NCBI GenBank assembly: GCA_964528535.1
Contig: CAZGSQ010000003.1
Location: 19,830-83,829 of the forward strand
Reading direction: 5' to 3'
Source: CAINVV01 sp964528535
Lineage (GTDB): Bacteria > Bacteroidota > Bacteroidia > Bacteroidales > Prolixibacteraceae
Length of the DNA: 64,000 nucleotides
The notes below the pieces were generated by a model. It worked only from the letters and a program-made list of their open reading frames with translations, did not search any database and had not been told where the DNA came from. Positions 24,067-32,917 of this stretch are shown piece after piece; position 1 is the stretch's first letter; the number at the start of each line of letters is the position of its first letter. The translations under genes were made by a program, and so were the position numbers.

Positions 24067-26847
24067 TTATTGAAGCTTGAACTCAATCGGTATCGTATAT
24101 TCCACACTTACCGGCTGTCCGCGTTGCTTTCCGGGCTTCCAGTCGGGAGAACTGTTGACAACCCTTATTGCTTCTGCATCGAGTGCAGGACTGACAGATC
24201 TTTCAACTTTTGCCTGTTCAACCTTACCAGTGCTGCTTACAACAAAAGATACAAAAACTTTGCCCATTGCTTTCTCCTTGATGGCTTCTGCGGGATATCT
24301 GACCTCTTTGGCGATAAATTTGCGCAGTTCCAAGGCACCACCCGGAAATTCAGGCATCTCTTCGACAACCACGAAGACCTGTTTTTCAACTTTCTCGTTG
24401 ATTTTAGGCGGGGTAACAGAGACAGTCTCCTTAGATTTGCCGCCATCCAATGCGAATTTTACAGGAACCGTATAAGAGACGGGCACAGCTTCGCCTTTTT
24501 GCTTGCCCGGTTTCCATGCCGGCAACAAACTGACCACGCGTAGGGCCTCCTTGTCGAGCAGAGGATGGACTCCCCTGGCAATTTTAGTATCGCCAACGGT
24601 GCCGTCCGCCTTTACCACAAATGTTACGAACACTTTCCCCTGGATGCTGTCTTTGATGGCATCCGCCGGATATTTAACGGCATGCATCATAAAATCCCGC
24701 AAGGCCAACTCTCCTCCCGGAAATTCAGGCATCTCTTCTACCACAATGTAAACGCCATCCGGTCTTTGGGTGCCAATTTTTGGCGCAGGAAAGGGCAATG
24801 CTTGTATGGCATTTTTGTCACCTTCAAGAGCAAATTGTACCGGAATCGTATAGGCCACATTGACTGCCTGCCCTCTCTGTTTTCCTGGCTTCCAGACTGG
24901 CAACAGGTTGATCACCCTCAATGCCTCCTGGTCTAACAACGGATGAACTCCACGTACTATTTTGGCATTTGCCACCGTTCCGTCGGACTTCACCACGAAG
25001 CTTACAAAAACCCTGCCCTGAATATTTTCCTTGACTGCATTGTACGGATACTTGACTGTACTACCAATAAAATTCCTCAGTGCCAGCTCTCCGCCGGGGA
25101 ATTCGGGCATCTCTTCAACTACCACGAATACGGTCATACCATCTTGTGTGAACGCTTTATCGGCTTTGGCAGGCGCTCCAGCGTTAGCCATGGCCGCTAC
25201 TTTTGCCTTGGTGGTAATCAGAATCACGCCATTCTTGCCCAATTCGCCATACAAAGTCTTACCTGATTGATCCTTTAATACTGAAATTGATTCTATCTGA
25301 TCCGGTTTTACCTGGCTCATGCCCTCTTTCGTGGTTTGAACGCCATCCAGCATGATCAAGGGTGGATTCACACTGTTGATTTTTTCGGTGAGATCAAGTG
25401 TCTCTTCCTTACGCACTTCTACCTTTTTGTCAGAAGCTGCAGTCGCAACAGAATTTTTTCCGGATTTTGCCTTGGTATAAATCAGAATCACCCCGTTCTT
25501 AGCCTTTTCCCCATACTTATCAGTGGCATTTTTGTCCTTGAGTACATTGATGGATTCAATTGTTTCGGGTTTGATCTTGTCCATGATAGCTTTGGTAATC
25601 GGGAAACCATCCAAAAAATACAAGGGTGGGTTTTCATTGTCAATTCCCTTTACAGATACAGGAGGTGGTGGTGGCGGAGGTGGTGGTGGAGTTCCATAAC
25701 CAACAACAACCACTTCGTCCAGACCAACCTTGCTGCCCTCCATCACAATTTTCATCGGTTCTCCTGTCACTTTCTGAACTTTTGAGCTGAATCCGACAAA
25801 AGAGAAGACCAGCTCTCCATCTGCCGGAATTCCTTTGAGCAGGAAATTACCATCTTTATCGGTGAGCGTTCCTATTGTTGAACTTCTCAAAATGACAGAA
25901 GTTCCTTGCAATGGCGTAGTGCCATCTGCCTTTACCACCTGACCTTTGACATCCACTGTCTTGCCTTGAGGTACTTCACTGCTGTTTTCACTTCCGTATT
26001 GGTACTCAGGCACAGCGAAAGCATAAAACAGCATCGCAGCAAGGGGCAATACCACCAACATCTTCAGTTTTCTGAAGGGGGAATCTATTTTCTTTTTCAT
26101 CATTTTAAATCTTTTTTTGTTTAATGAATAGCTGAATGAGTTGGTTAGTCTGAAGACAGGCGCTCCCAACAACTGATTCAACAAGGCAGCCTGGTAAATG
26201 ACCGGATCGACCGTACTTTCAAGGGCCCGTTCGTCGGCCAGGTATTCATGGTTCTGGCGAACCAGATGGGCATAAATCCATGCAAATGGATTGAACCATT
26301 GCACCATGCAGACCAATTCGACCAGCAACAGGTCCAACCAGTGACGTTGGCGAATGTGTTCCTGCTCGTGGTTCATGATCTCCTTCATTTCATGTGCCGA
26401 TGTGGAAGGATTGACAAACACGTAGGAGAAAAATGAAAACGAGGAGGCGTAATCAGCCGTCCGGACCAGTTTGACAGCACCAGATTGTTCGTAGCCGGCT
26501 TCCTTCAATTTACGGACGATCTTCCACGTCTGAAAGAGCAGCCGAAGCAGAAAGAGGATCGTTCCCGACAGGTAGATCCAGTAGTAGAACGGAATGGCTT
26601 TATCATCGGCCACGATCATTCCGACTACCAGGTCACCTGCCGATGCTGAATCGGTTGACAGGGCAGGAATGACAACTGTATAATGAAAAGTATAAAAAGG
26701 GAAGAGCAAGGAGGCGATGATTCCGGCTAACAGGAAGTGCCTGTTCAGCCTGAAATAGCGTTCGTTGCGCAGCACCAGGAGGTAAACAAGGGCGAAACCA
26801 GTCAGCCATGCGGCTGATTTTAAAAGAAACAGGCCTATTGCTTCCAT
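24067..26847 (-). CDS. BlaR1-like M56 metallopeptidase fused to plug-like and triple TonB domains
   Basis: A 926-residue membrane protein. Residues 1-270 are an M56 (BlaR1/MecR1) peptidase with zinc motif HEQEH (160-164), a downstream EYLADERAL (E203 likely third ligand) and several membrane helices. Next comes a carboxypeptidase-regulatory-like beta domain (VDVKGQVVKADGT to EVVVVGYG), a run of ten prolines, two SusC-plug-like repeats (NPPLYFLDG, NPPLIMLDG) and three copies of a TonB C-terminal domain, each opening VVEEMPEFPGG and ending near WKPGKQ. It follows a BlaI-type repressor with 1 bp between. It probably senses an envelope signal and cleaves the repressor or a partner; the TonB copies suggest contact with outer-membrane receptors. 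Confidence 0.93.
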   Translation of the reverse strand: MEAIGLFLLKSAAWLTGFALVYLLVLRNERYFRLNRHFLLAGIIASLLFPFYTFHYTVVIPALSTDSASAGDLVVGMIVADDKAIPFYYWIYLSGTILFLLRLLFQTWKIVRKLKEAGYEQSGAVKLVRTADYASSFSFFSYVFVNPSTSAHEMKEIMNHEQEHIRQRHWLDLLLVELVCMVQWFNPFAWIYAHLVRQNHEYLADERALESTVDPVIYQAALLNQLLGAPVFRLTNSFSYSLNKKRFKMMKKKIDSPFRKLKMLVVLPLAAMLFYAFAVPEYQYGSENSSEVPQGKTVDVKGQVVKADGTTPLQGTSVILRSSTIGTLTDKDGNFLLKGIPADGELVFSFVGFSSKVQKVTGEPMKIVMEGSKVGLDEVVVVGYGTPPPPPPPPPPVSVKGIDNENPPLYFLDGFPITKAIMDKIKPETIESINVLKDKNATDKYGEKAKNGVILIYTKAKSGKNSVATAASDKKVEVRKEETLDLTEKINSVNPPLIMLDGVQTTKEGMSQVKPDQIESISVLKDQSGKTLYGELGKNGVILITTKAKVAAMANAGAPAKADKAFTQDGMTVFVVVEEMPEFPGGELALRNFIGSTVKYPYNAVKENIQGRVFVSFVVKSDGTVANAKIVRGVHPLLDQEALRVINLLPVWKPGKQRGQAVNVAYTIPVQFALEGDKNAIQALPFPAPKIGTQRPDGVYIVVEEMPEFPGGELALRDFMMHAVKYPADAIKDSIQGKVFVTFVVKADGTVGDTKIARGVHPLLDKEALRVVSLLPAWKPGKQKGEAVPVSYTVPVKFALDGGKSKETVSVTPPKINEKVEKQVFVVVEEMPEFPGGALELRKFIAKEVRYPAEAIKEKAMGKVFVSFVVSSTGKVEQAKVERSVSPALDAEAIRVVNSSPDWKPGKQRGQPVSVEYTIPIEFKLQ

Positions 26848-26848
26848 C

Positions 26849-27226
26849 TTATTCGATTTTATTACGTTTTACCAACTCCTTTTTAGTCTCTTCGAGCAGC
26901 AGTTCAAGATCCTTGATCGAGAGGTCATTTTCTTTGGCAAAGAAGGAGGCCATGGCCGGGAAGGAGTTGTTGAAATAGTTGTTCATCAATCCGAAAAGCT
27001 GCTTTCCGGAGTACTCCTTCTTCATCACCAACGGATAATAGACAAATACTTTGCCGTAATCCTTGTGACCAACAAATCCTTTTTTCTCAAGAATTCTTAC
27101 TACCGTGGATACCGTATTGCGTGCGGGTTTCGGCTCGTCGAACCTGTCCAGAATATCTTTGACCAGTCCCTCGCCCAGCTCCCACAGGATCTGCATAACC
27201 TGTTCTTCTGATCTTGTTAATTGCAT
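26849..27226 (-). CDS. BlaI/MecI family repressor
   Basis: A 125-residue winged-helix repressor. The N-terminal domain LTRSEEQVMQILWELGEGLVKDIL to NTVSTVVRILEKKGFVGHKDYGKVFVYYPL is characteristic of BlaI/MecI/CopY proteins, and the helical C-terminus (residues 75-125) dimerises. BlaI proteins repress their own operon and are inactivated when the M56 partner is triggered. The partner gene follows 1 bp downstream. Two sites with the geometry ACTA-N6-TAGT lie upstream (27268-27281 and 27303-27324). The ATG at 27226 fits the family start. Confidence 0.93.
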   Translation of the reverse strand: MQLTRSEEQVMQILWELGEGLVKDILDRFDEPKPARNTVSTVVRILEKKGFVGHKDYGKVFVYYPLVMKKEYSGKQLFGLMNNYFNNSFPAMASFFAKENDLSIKDLELLLEETKKELVKRNKIE

Positions 27227-27257
27227 GGTTGTATTTGTTTTTGTCAATCCTTCAAAA

Positions 27258-27288
27258 CAAATATACAACTATGTTTATAGTCCCACAA
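27258..27288 (-). promoter_or_regulatory. Promoter of the BlaI/M56 operon with internal operator
   Basis: On the minus strand TATATTTG (27258-27265) is a -7 box and TTG within 27286-27288 a -33 element, about 20 bp apart. Between them ACTAT-GTTT-ATAGT (27268-27281) is a perfect inverted repeat. Repressor bound there would block the polymerase. Confidence 0.6.
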
Positions 27289-27302
27289 TAGCATTAAGAT
27301 TA

Positions 27303-27324
27303 TTTAACTAAAAAATTAGTTAAA
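27303..27324. promoter_or_regulatory. Second BlaI-type operator (perfect 9-4-9 palindrome)
   Basis: TTTAACTAA and TTAGTTAAA flank four A residues. Its core ACTA-N6-TAGT matches the spacing of the site at 27268-27281, which supports a shared binding protein, most simply the BlaI-type repressor encoded next to it. Confidence 0.55.
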
Positions 27325-27541
27325 ATTGATCCGGGCGTGTTATCCAATTCATATTCAATTTCTTAAATTGAATATTCAATGCAATAACAGGTTGAATTGT
27401 CGCACCGTTAAACAATAGCGGCTTTATTCATTGATTTATACCAGCAGATTGTTTCCCGCATCGTTGCTCGCCAGATGAAAAATCGGTGCGTGCAGAGGCA
27501 CCAAGGACGCTGCAAAATTTGGGATTCCCGGTCTTCAACAG

Positions 27542-27574
27542 ATTGCTTCACACTTCGTTCCTCGTGTTCGCAAT
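27542..27574. repeat. Degenerate intergenic palindromic repeat
   Basis: ATTGC at 27542 pairs with GCAAT at 27570-27574 and CACAC with GTGT inside, in a text of the 'gattgcttc...cgcaatgac' kind that recurs between genes in many bacteria. The surrounding gap 27325-27644 shows no gene. Confidence 0.4.
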
Positions 27575-27644
27575 GACACCGCGTTTACGTGTCAGGGGTG
27601 AGAAGGGAAAAGGGATCATGATTAAGATGAAAACCACAATTGAA

Positions 27645-28415
27645 CTACAATCTTTGCACTGACATTCCTCCATCCACCAAAACTACTTGCCCGGTCGAGT
27701 AGGGCATACTTCCGGTAGCCATGGCCGCAGCCACTTTGCCAACATCTTCGGGCAAACCCCATCGTGCCTGAATTGCCAGTCCGTTTTGAAAAAGAAGGTC
27801 GTATTTTTTTTGTACCCCCGAGGTCATGTCTGTTCGGATCACACCCGGCTGAATCTCATATACCGGAATGTCGAACTCTCCCAATCGGGTGGCCCACAAT
27901 TTGGTGGCCATGGCAATTCCTGCCTTGGAGATGCAGTATTCGCCCCGGTTCACAGAGGCAAAGGAGGCAGAGACTGAGGAGAGGTTGATGACACAAAAGA
28001 ATTCATCAGGCACCTGTTTCTTGATTTCGATCATTTGATTGGCAACCAGTTGCGTTAGGAAATAGGGTCCCTGCAGGTTAACATGGAGTACCTGCTCAAA
28101 ACTTTCCTCAGTGGCATCGAGGATATCCCTTCTTTCGGAGGGTGAAATTCCTGCATTGTTAACCAAAACATTGATCTTTCCAAAGCGCTTCAAAACAGCC
28201 TCAATCAATTGGGCTCTTTCTGCAGCGACCGACACATCACTGCAAAAATAGGTTACCTCGCTACCATTTGCCTCCAGCTCTTCCAGAACATGCATGACAG
28301 CCGATTGCTCCCGTTTTCCGCTCAAAGCCAGATTGAATCCGGCTTTGGCCAGTTCAAAGGCAATTCCCAATCCGATGCCACGGGTTCCTCCTGTGATTAA
28401 TGCAATTTTTTTCAT
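27645..28415 (-). CDS. Short-chain dehydrogenase/reductase (FabG-like)
   Basis: A 256-residue classical SDR. The NAD(P) motif TGGTRGIGLG sits at residues about 8-17, NNAG near 90, the catalytic Ser in NLSSVSA near 148 and the YCISK Tyr-Lys pair near 161-165. An ATG ten codons upstream is possible, but the chosen start gives the normal short lead to the first strand. The C-terminus DGGMSVQRL is typical. It lies next to a Gfo/Idh/MocA gene and sugar genes, so a polyol or sugar-acid substrate is plausible, but 3-oxoacyl reduction cannot be excluded. Confidence 0.88.
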   Translation of the reverse strand: MKKIALITGGTRGIGLGIAFELAKAGFNLALSGKREQSAVMHVLEELEANGSEVTYFCSDVSVAAERAQLIEAVLKRFGKINVLVNNAGISPSERRDILDATEESFEQVLHVNLQGPYFLTQLVANQMIEIKKQVPDEFFCVINLSSVSASFASVNRGEYCISKAGIAMATKLWATRLGEFDIPVYEIQPGVIRTDMTSGVQKKYDLLFQNGLAIQARWGLPEDVGKVAAAMATGSMPYSTGQVVLVDGGMSVQRL

Positions 28416-28870
28416 TTTCGATTTTGGATTACGCTCCTTTACCACAGATTACACAGATTAAAGGAAGTAATGTCTTCTCAGTTTATCCTTTCATTCATTT
28501 TTTTGCCGGTAGGGTTGATGGGCAGCCACAAGGGCCGCCCCAACTATTGTCGGTTCTTAACTCTCAACTATTTTCCTCCCCAACTCCGGAGATCCACTCC
28601 ACTAGTCGTCCCGTCTTCCTATACTTTCCCTGTCGATCATTCGTGCCTTCCGTCCGATCCCATCCTATCCTATCTCCTTTCTCAACATGCTACCGCGGAC
28701 GGTGATCTCCATGCATTTATTTTCCAGTGCTCCGCCCCTGGCTACCAATATTTCGCCACTCCGTGGCTAAACCCCAATTTCATTCATCCCCAATCTACGT
28801 TTCCCATTGCTCGTCCAATCGTCCTTGTCGTCCACTCGTCTTCATACGTGCTATCAATTTCGGCGTTCCA
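28416..28870. other. Pyrimidine-rich intergenic region, no gene supported
   Basis: This 455-bp stretch begins with ACCACAGATTACACAGATT, a common dispersed phrase, and continues as C/T-rich sequence on the plus strand. TCCTTGTCGTCC (28823-28834) recurs at 56812-56823 in another intergenic region. A long plus-strand open frame exists but has low-complexity composition and overlaps the Gfo/Idh/MocA gene antisense. Confidence 0.4.
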
Positions 28871-30034
28871 TCAAAATCCCAGCGCGGGAACTTCTACCCA
28901 GCAGCGTTTCGCCCAGCTTTCCAATCCTTTCTCGGCCAACTGGACTCCTTTGGCGCCTTCGAGCAAGGTCCAGCGGAAGGGTTCATCCTTTACCACATGC
29001 TTGAGGAAGAGCTCCCATTCTACTTTGAATGCATTGCCAAAAATCTCCTGTTCGGGTACTTTCGACCATCCTTCGTAAAAATTGATCGGGCTCGGTACAT
29101 CCGGATTCCAGACCGGCTTGGGGGTATTGCCGTAGTGTTGGGTCCAGCATTCGCGCAATCCGACTACGGCAGAGCCTTTGGTGCCATCCACCTGGATGGT
29201 AAGCAAATCATCTCTTCTAACCCTTGTAACCCAGGATGAGTTGAAATGGGCGATGATGCCACCCTCCAATTCAAAGGTGGCATAGGCTGCATCGTCGGCA
29301 GTACATTTGTAGACTTTCCCCTGCTCATCCACACGTTCGGGGATATGGGTCGCACCGAGACAGAAGACTCCCTTCACGTTTCCGAATAAATTATCCAGCA
29401 CATACCGCCAATGGCAAAGCATGTCGATGATGATGCCACCATCGTCTTCCTTCCGGTAGTTCCAGCTGGGCCGTTGTGAAGGCACATTGAATCCTTCGAA
29501 CACCCAGTATCCGAACTCGCCCCTGACTGAGAGGATCTTACCGAAGAAATCGTTTTCCATCAGCCGTTTCAGTTTCAGCATTCCCGGTAGGAAAAGTTTG
29601 TCCTGGACGACACCGTGTTTGACACCGGCTTTTTCACACACTTCATACAACTCAAGCGCAGTGGCTACATCTGAAGCAATGGGTTTTTCGCAATAGACAT
29701 GTTTCCCGGCTTTTGCAGCCATCTTTACGGCTTCGGCCCTTCGTCCGGTGGTCTGCGCATCAAAATAGATCTGGTAGGAAGGGTCATTCATCACCTCATC
29801 CAGGTTGGTGGTCCATTTTTCGACACCCGACATTTGAGAAAGCTTCCTGAGTTTGATCTCATCCCTGCCAACGAGAACCGGATCTGGGATGATAAATTCA
29901 GCCGGACCGCACTGCACTCCTCCCTGCCTGATGATTTCGATGATCGAGCGCATCAGGTGCTGGTTGGTTCCCATGCGCCCGGTAACGCCGTTCAGGATGA
30001 TGCCAACTTTGTGAATGGTAGTATTTTCGTTCAT
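28871..30034 (-). CDS. Gfo/Idh/MocA family oxidoreductase
   Basis: A 387-residue NAD(P)-dependent sugar or inositol dehydrogenase-like protein. The N-terminal Rossmann fold starts at VGIILNGVTGRMG (a GxxGxxG variant), the family motif EKPIA (KHVYCEKPIASD) lies near residue 118, and the C-terminal alpha/beta domain contains DGGIIIDMLCHWRYVLDNLFG. The glycine-rich loop is unusual for the family (NGVTGRMG). The start at 30034 was chosen over an upstream in-frame ATG that would add a non-homologous stretch. It lies downstream of a sugar isomerase-like and a GH88 gene in the same direction. Confidence 0.88.
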   Translation of the reverse strand: MNENTTIHKVGIILNGVTGRMGTNQHLMRSIIEIIRQGGVQCGPAEFIIPDPVLVGRDEIKLRKLSQMSGVEKWTTNLDEVMNDPSYQIYFDAQTTGRRAEAVKMAAKAGKHVYCEKPIASDVATALELYEVCEKAGVKHGVVQDKLFLPGMLKLKRLMENDFFGKILSVRGEFGYWVFEGFNVPSQRPSWNYRKEDDGGIIIDMLCHWRYVLDNLFGNVKGVFCLGATHIPERVDEQGKVYKCTADDAAYATFELEGGIIAHFNSSWVTRVRRDDLLTIQVDGTKGSAVVGLRECWTQHYGNTPKPVWNPDVPSPINFYEGWSKVPEQEIFGNAFKVEWELFLKHVVKDEPFRWTLLEGAKGVQLAEKGLESWAKRCWVEVPALGF

Positions 30035-30191
30035 CAGTTCTTCAATAATAAATTGTCTAACAAGATAGCAAATTAACCCCAGCCCTACCACAAATTTCAC
30101 AAATTTTCACCGATAAAAGAAGAGATGCTATCTCCGTTTCCCTTTTCAACCACTCTCCTTGTCCCAAAGTCGCAAAGTGCCCCAGTCCATC

Positions 30192-31022
30192 CTAAGTCTT
30201 CGTCAAATATGCCTCTTTGATCCTTTCGAGATACTCCCGCTGATCCATGGACCAATATTTGTCCGAAAATATTTCTACCTCGTTGTATCCACTGAAGCCC
30301 GCCTCTTCGACCCACGACCTGATTTCGGGGATGTTGATGCATCCATCGCCCATGAGTCCGCGGTCGTTCAGGAAATCCAAAGTTGGCACATTCCAGTCAC
30401 AGACATGGAAGGCAAAAAGGTGGTGTTGCGCCGCACACCTTTTAATTTCTTCCTGCAGATCCGGATCCCACCAGAGATGGTAGACATCAACAGCTACACC
30501 AACCAGATCAGAATTGATCATTTCGGCCATGTCGTTGGCTTGACGGAGTGTGTTGATGGCAGAACGGTCGGATGCATACATCGGATGAAGTGGTTCGATA
30601 GCGAGCTTGATCCCCGCACTTAGCGCTTCTGGCACTATTTTGAGGATTCCTTCCGCTATCTGCTCCCTCGATTTCTCCAGCGACTGCCCCCTGTCGGAAC
30701 CACAAACCAATACGATTGAGGGTGCCCCAATTGCTTCCGCCTGTTCAATGGCGAACAGGTTGTCGTCGATCGCCAATTTTCGCTTTCCGGCAACGGTAGA
30801 TGGGAAAAATCCTCCCCGCGCAAGCGACACGACCTCCATTCCAAAATCATCCAAAAGTGCTTTTACCTCCGTCAGATTTTTGTTATCCAGCACGTTGCGC
30901 CAGATGGTGATTCCCTTTATACCAGCTAAGGAGTAGTTTTTAACACATTCTTCGATGTTCCACGGTTTGGTGGTCAGTGTATGTACACAAAGTCTGGAGA
31001 GGTCTCTCATTTTAGATGCCAT
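30192..31022 (-). CDS. Sugar phosphate isomerase/epimerase-like TIM barrel protein
   Basis: A 276-residue AP-endonuclease-2/xylose-isomerase-like barrel. Metal-binding acidic residues appear in LAIEPLHPMY (Glu), GVAVDVYHLWWDP (Asp and His), FHVCDWN and NEVEIFS (Glu). The neighbouring genes (Gfo/Idh/MocA downstream, GH88 upstream with 3 bp between) suggest that it isomerises a keto-sugar or sugar acid released by the hydrolase. Exact substrate unknown. Confidence 0.85.
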   Translation of the reverse strand: MASKMRDLSRLCVHTLTTKPWNIEECVKNYSLAGIKGITIWRNVLDNKNLTEVKALLDDFGMEVVSLARGGFFPSTVAGKRKLAIDDNLFAIEQAEAIGAPSIVLVCGSDRGQSLEKSREQIAEGILKIVPEALSAGIKLAIEPLHPMYASDRSAINTLRQANDMAEMINSDLVGVAVDVYHLWWDPDLQEEIKRCAAQHHLFAFHVCDWNVPTLDFLNDRGLMGDGCINIPEIRSWVEEAGFSGYNEVEIFSDKYWSMDQREYLERIKEAYLTKT

Positions 31023-31025
31023 GAA

Positions 31026-32405
31026 TCAAAGTATTCCATTGAAAAAAGTATAATACGACTCGCCTGAGATGATTCTGTGCAAGAACAAAGCACACTCACG
31101 CATGTGGTAGTCACCCCACATGCTTGATTCGTTGCAGGGAATTTTGTACCCATCCGGGATGTTGTCCCAGCCATTTGGCCGATGGTACACAGAATGGAGC
31201 AAGAGGCCCTGGTGCTCCGTATCTGTCGACAAATAGGGCAATTCCAGTAGCCTGGACGCAAGGGTCAATCCAGCCTGCCAATAAAGGTTGCCGGCATCAA
31301 GATTGCCTCTGCCAGTCAAATAGTGTCCCAAACGAAGCAATCCCTGGACTGCAATGGCTGCGGCAGAGCTGTCGACCGGTTCGTGGTTGTTGAAAGGATC
31401 TGCCCTGCGAAAAAGGTAGTCGTGCAGGTGTGCCATACCGGGTGCGCCGGTGTCCCAGTAAGGAATTCCATCCGTTGGCGTATTGGCCAGGTAGAAATCG
31501 CAGGTTGCCCTGGCGGCAGAGGTAATTTTTCCGATGATGAATCCCTTGTCTCTTGAAGTCGAAAATTCCTCTTCCGACAATGTGTCCAGGAACTCGAGTT
31601 CTTCTGCAAAACCGAGCATGGCCCAAGCCAATCCACGTGTCCATGTGGTGAATCCTGAATAGCCTTGCTGGGAATTCGGACATCGGTAGTTTCCGTCTTT
31701 CGGGTTGAAGATTGATTCGTGGGCAGTGCGTCCCCACACATCGTAGCTATCGCGTCCCTCGCCATAAAATATGTTGTACTTCGCTGTGGCCAGCAGATGG
31801 TAAATTGCGCGATCCAAAAGCGAAATATGTCTGTCGTTTTCTCCCGGAAGGTAATGGTGCAGTTTGTGCGCCAACATCAAAACCCTGCACGACCGGATGG
31901 TATCTACAAACAGGGAGTGGGGGCCGTTGAAGGAGTAAATGAAACCCCCATCAGCAGTTTTGCTCCACCTGTGAGCCTGAACCGCACCGGAGGACTTGAT
32001 GGCCAATTCATAGAAACGGAGTTCCCAATCGTTCAGTGGAATTCTGCCCTCTTTTATCAGCCGGTGAAGGTTCCCGTAGGTGCTGACATTGTTGAATCCG
32101 TGGTCGTGTACGCCGGTATGGCTGATGTGCGGGGCCATCTTGTATACCGTTTTTTGCCGGGCCATCTCCAGAAAGGAATCATCACCGGTTGCATCGAACT
32201 GCAGAATAGCAGACCCAAACTGGAAACCCTGGGTCCATTCGGTCCAGCCACGGGTGGTGTATTTCCCGTTTTTGGTAAATACAGGTGCACCCAAGGCAGG
32301 GTCGTAATCCTTTTCTATGGCTTTGATCTTCTCTCCTGACAATTTCCAGAATTGATTCAGTTTTTCTTTGAGATCGGTGGGTTGGAGTTGGGTATTAATA
32401 ATCAT
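31026..32405 (-). CDS. GH88-family unsaturated glucuronyl hydrolase-like enzyme
   Basis: A 459-residue (alpha/alpha)6-barrel protein. The regions GWTEWTQGFQFGSAIL, HTGVHDHGFNNVSTYGN, GGFIYSFNGPHSLFVDTIRS and YSGFTTWTRGLAWAMLGF resemble GH88 enzymes, in which two aspartates (here in HDHG and VDTIRS) act on the unsaturated uronyl residue left by polysaccharide lyases. No signal peptide is visible, so it would act in the cytoplasm on imported disaccharides. It heads the unit GH88 - isomerase - oxidoreductase. Related GH105 activity cannot be ruled out. Confidence 0.85.
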   Translation of the reverse strand: MIINTQLQPTDLKEKLNQFWKLSGEKIKAIEKDYDPALGAPVFTKNGKYTTRGWTEWTQGFQFGSAILQFDATGDDSFLEMARQKTVYKMAPHISHTGVHDHGFNNVSTYGNLHRLIKEGRIPLNDWELRFYELAIKSSGAVQAHRWSKTADGGFIYSFNGPHSLFVDTIRSCRVLMLAHKLHHYLPGENDRHISLLDRAIYHLLATAKYNIFYGEGRDSYDVWGRTAHESIFNPKDGNYRCPNSQQGYSGFTTWTRGLAWAMLGFAEELEFLDTLSEEEFSTSRDKGFIIGKITSAARATCDFYLANTPTDGIPYWDTGAPGMAHLHDYLFRRADPFNNHEPVDSSAAAIAVQGLLRLGHYLTGRGNLDAGNLYWQAGLTLASRLLELPYLSTDTEHQGLLLHSVYHRPNGWDNIPDGYKIPCNESSMWGDYHMRECALFLHRIISGESYYTFFNGIL

Positions 32406-32612
32406 AAGGCCGTTGAAATGTCAATGGATTGTTATTCAATATTAGGAAATTTCTAACAAAAATCTTCTCTTTTTTCGACAAAGTGAGGAAAAACCATAGA
32501 TATTATCTTAATGATGGAGGAATCTGGATTTCTCGTTGTAACGATGTAAAAAGCACCAATAAGGCATAGACTAGAACATTTAAAAATTTTCCTTCTGAAT
32601 TCCGACTATTGC

Positions 32613-32633
32613 AACTATTAATAGTTACATTTG
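32613..32633 (+). promoter_or_regulatory. hicAB operator and -7 box
   Basis: AACTATTAATAGTT at 32613-32626 is a perfect 14-bp palindrome that abuts the -7 box TACATTTG (32626-32633), 18 bp before the hicA start codon. HicB-type antitoxins repress their own promoter through such sites. Confidence 0.55.
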
Positions 32634-32651
32634 TGGTGTAAATTTCAACGA

Positions 32652-32909
32652 ATGGGAACCAAGGAGAAGCTTATAGAGCGGTTTAAGAGACAGCCCAAGG
32701 ATTTTACGTTCAATGAATTAATGCGTCCATTTCAAATTCTTGGTTTTGAGGTGAGTCAAAAAGGCAAGACATCCGGCTCTCGGGTTGAGTTTGTCAACAA
32801 CGAAAAAGAGCTCTCCTATGGTGCTCATAAACCACACCCAGACAGTGCGATAAAAAGCTATGTAATGAAGCAAGTCCTTGAATTTTTGACATCTAACAAA
32901 ATTATATAA
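32652..32909 (+). CDS. hicA: HicA-type toxin
   Basis: An 85-residue double-stranded-RNA-binding-like toxin of the HicA family, an mRNA interferase. It has the SGSRVEF strand and the AHKPHPDSAIKSYVMKQVLEFL end typical of HicA, where the His of KPHP corresponds to the usual catalytic-region histidine. It is longer at the N-terminus than the shortest HicA proteins (KEKLIERFKRQPKDFTFNEL), as in the DUF1778-free Bacteroidota group. The antitoxin gene follows after 8 bp. Confidence 0.85.
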   Translation: MGTKEKLIERFKRQPKDFTFNELMRPFQILGFEVSQKGKTSGSRVEFVNNEKELSYGAHKPHPDSAIKSYVMKQVLEFLTSNKII

Positions 32910-32917
32910 CGCTCAAA

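Noticed and set aside
24077..25785. Several plus-strand frames opposite the triple TonB region
   Set aside because: They are antisense shadows of the repeated TonB coding sequence, with no independent features.
28470..29078. 202-codon plus-strand frame
   Set aside because: Serine/proline-rich low-complexity translation from C/T-rich DNA, partly antisense to the Gfo/Idh/MocA gene.
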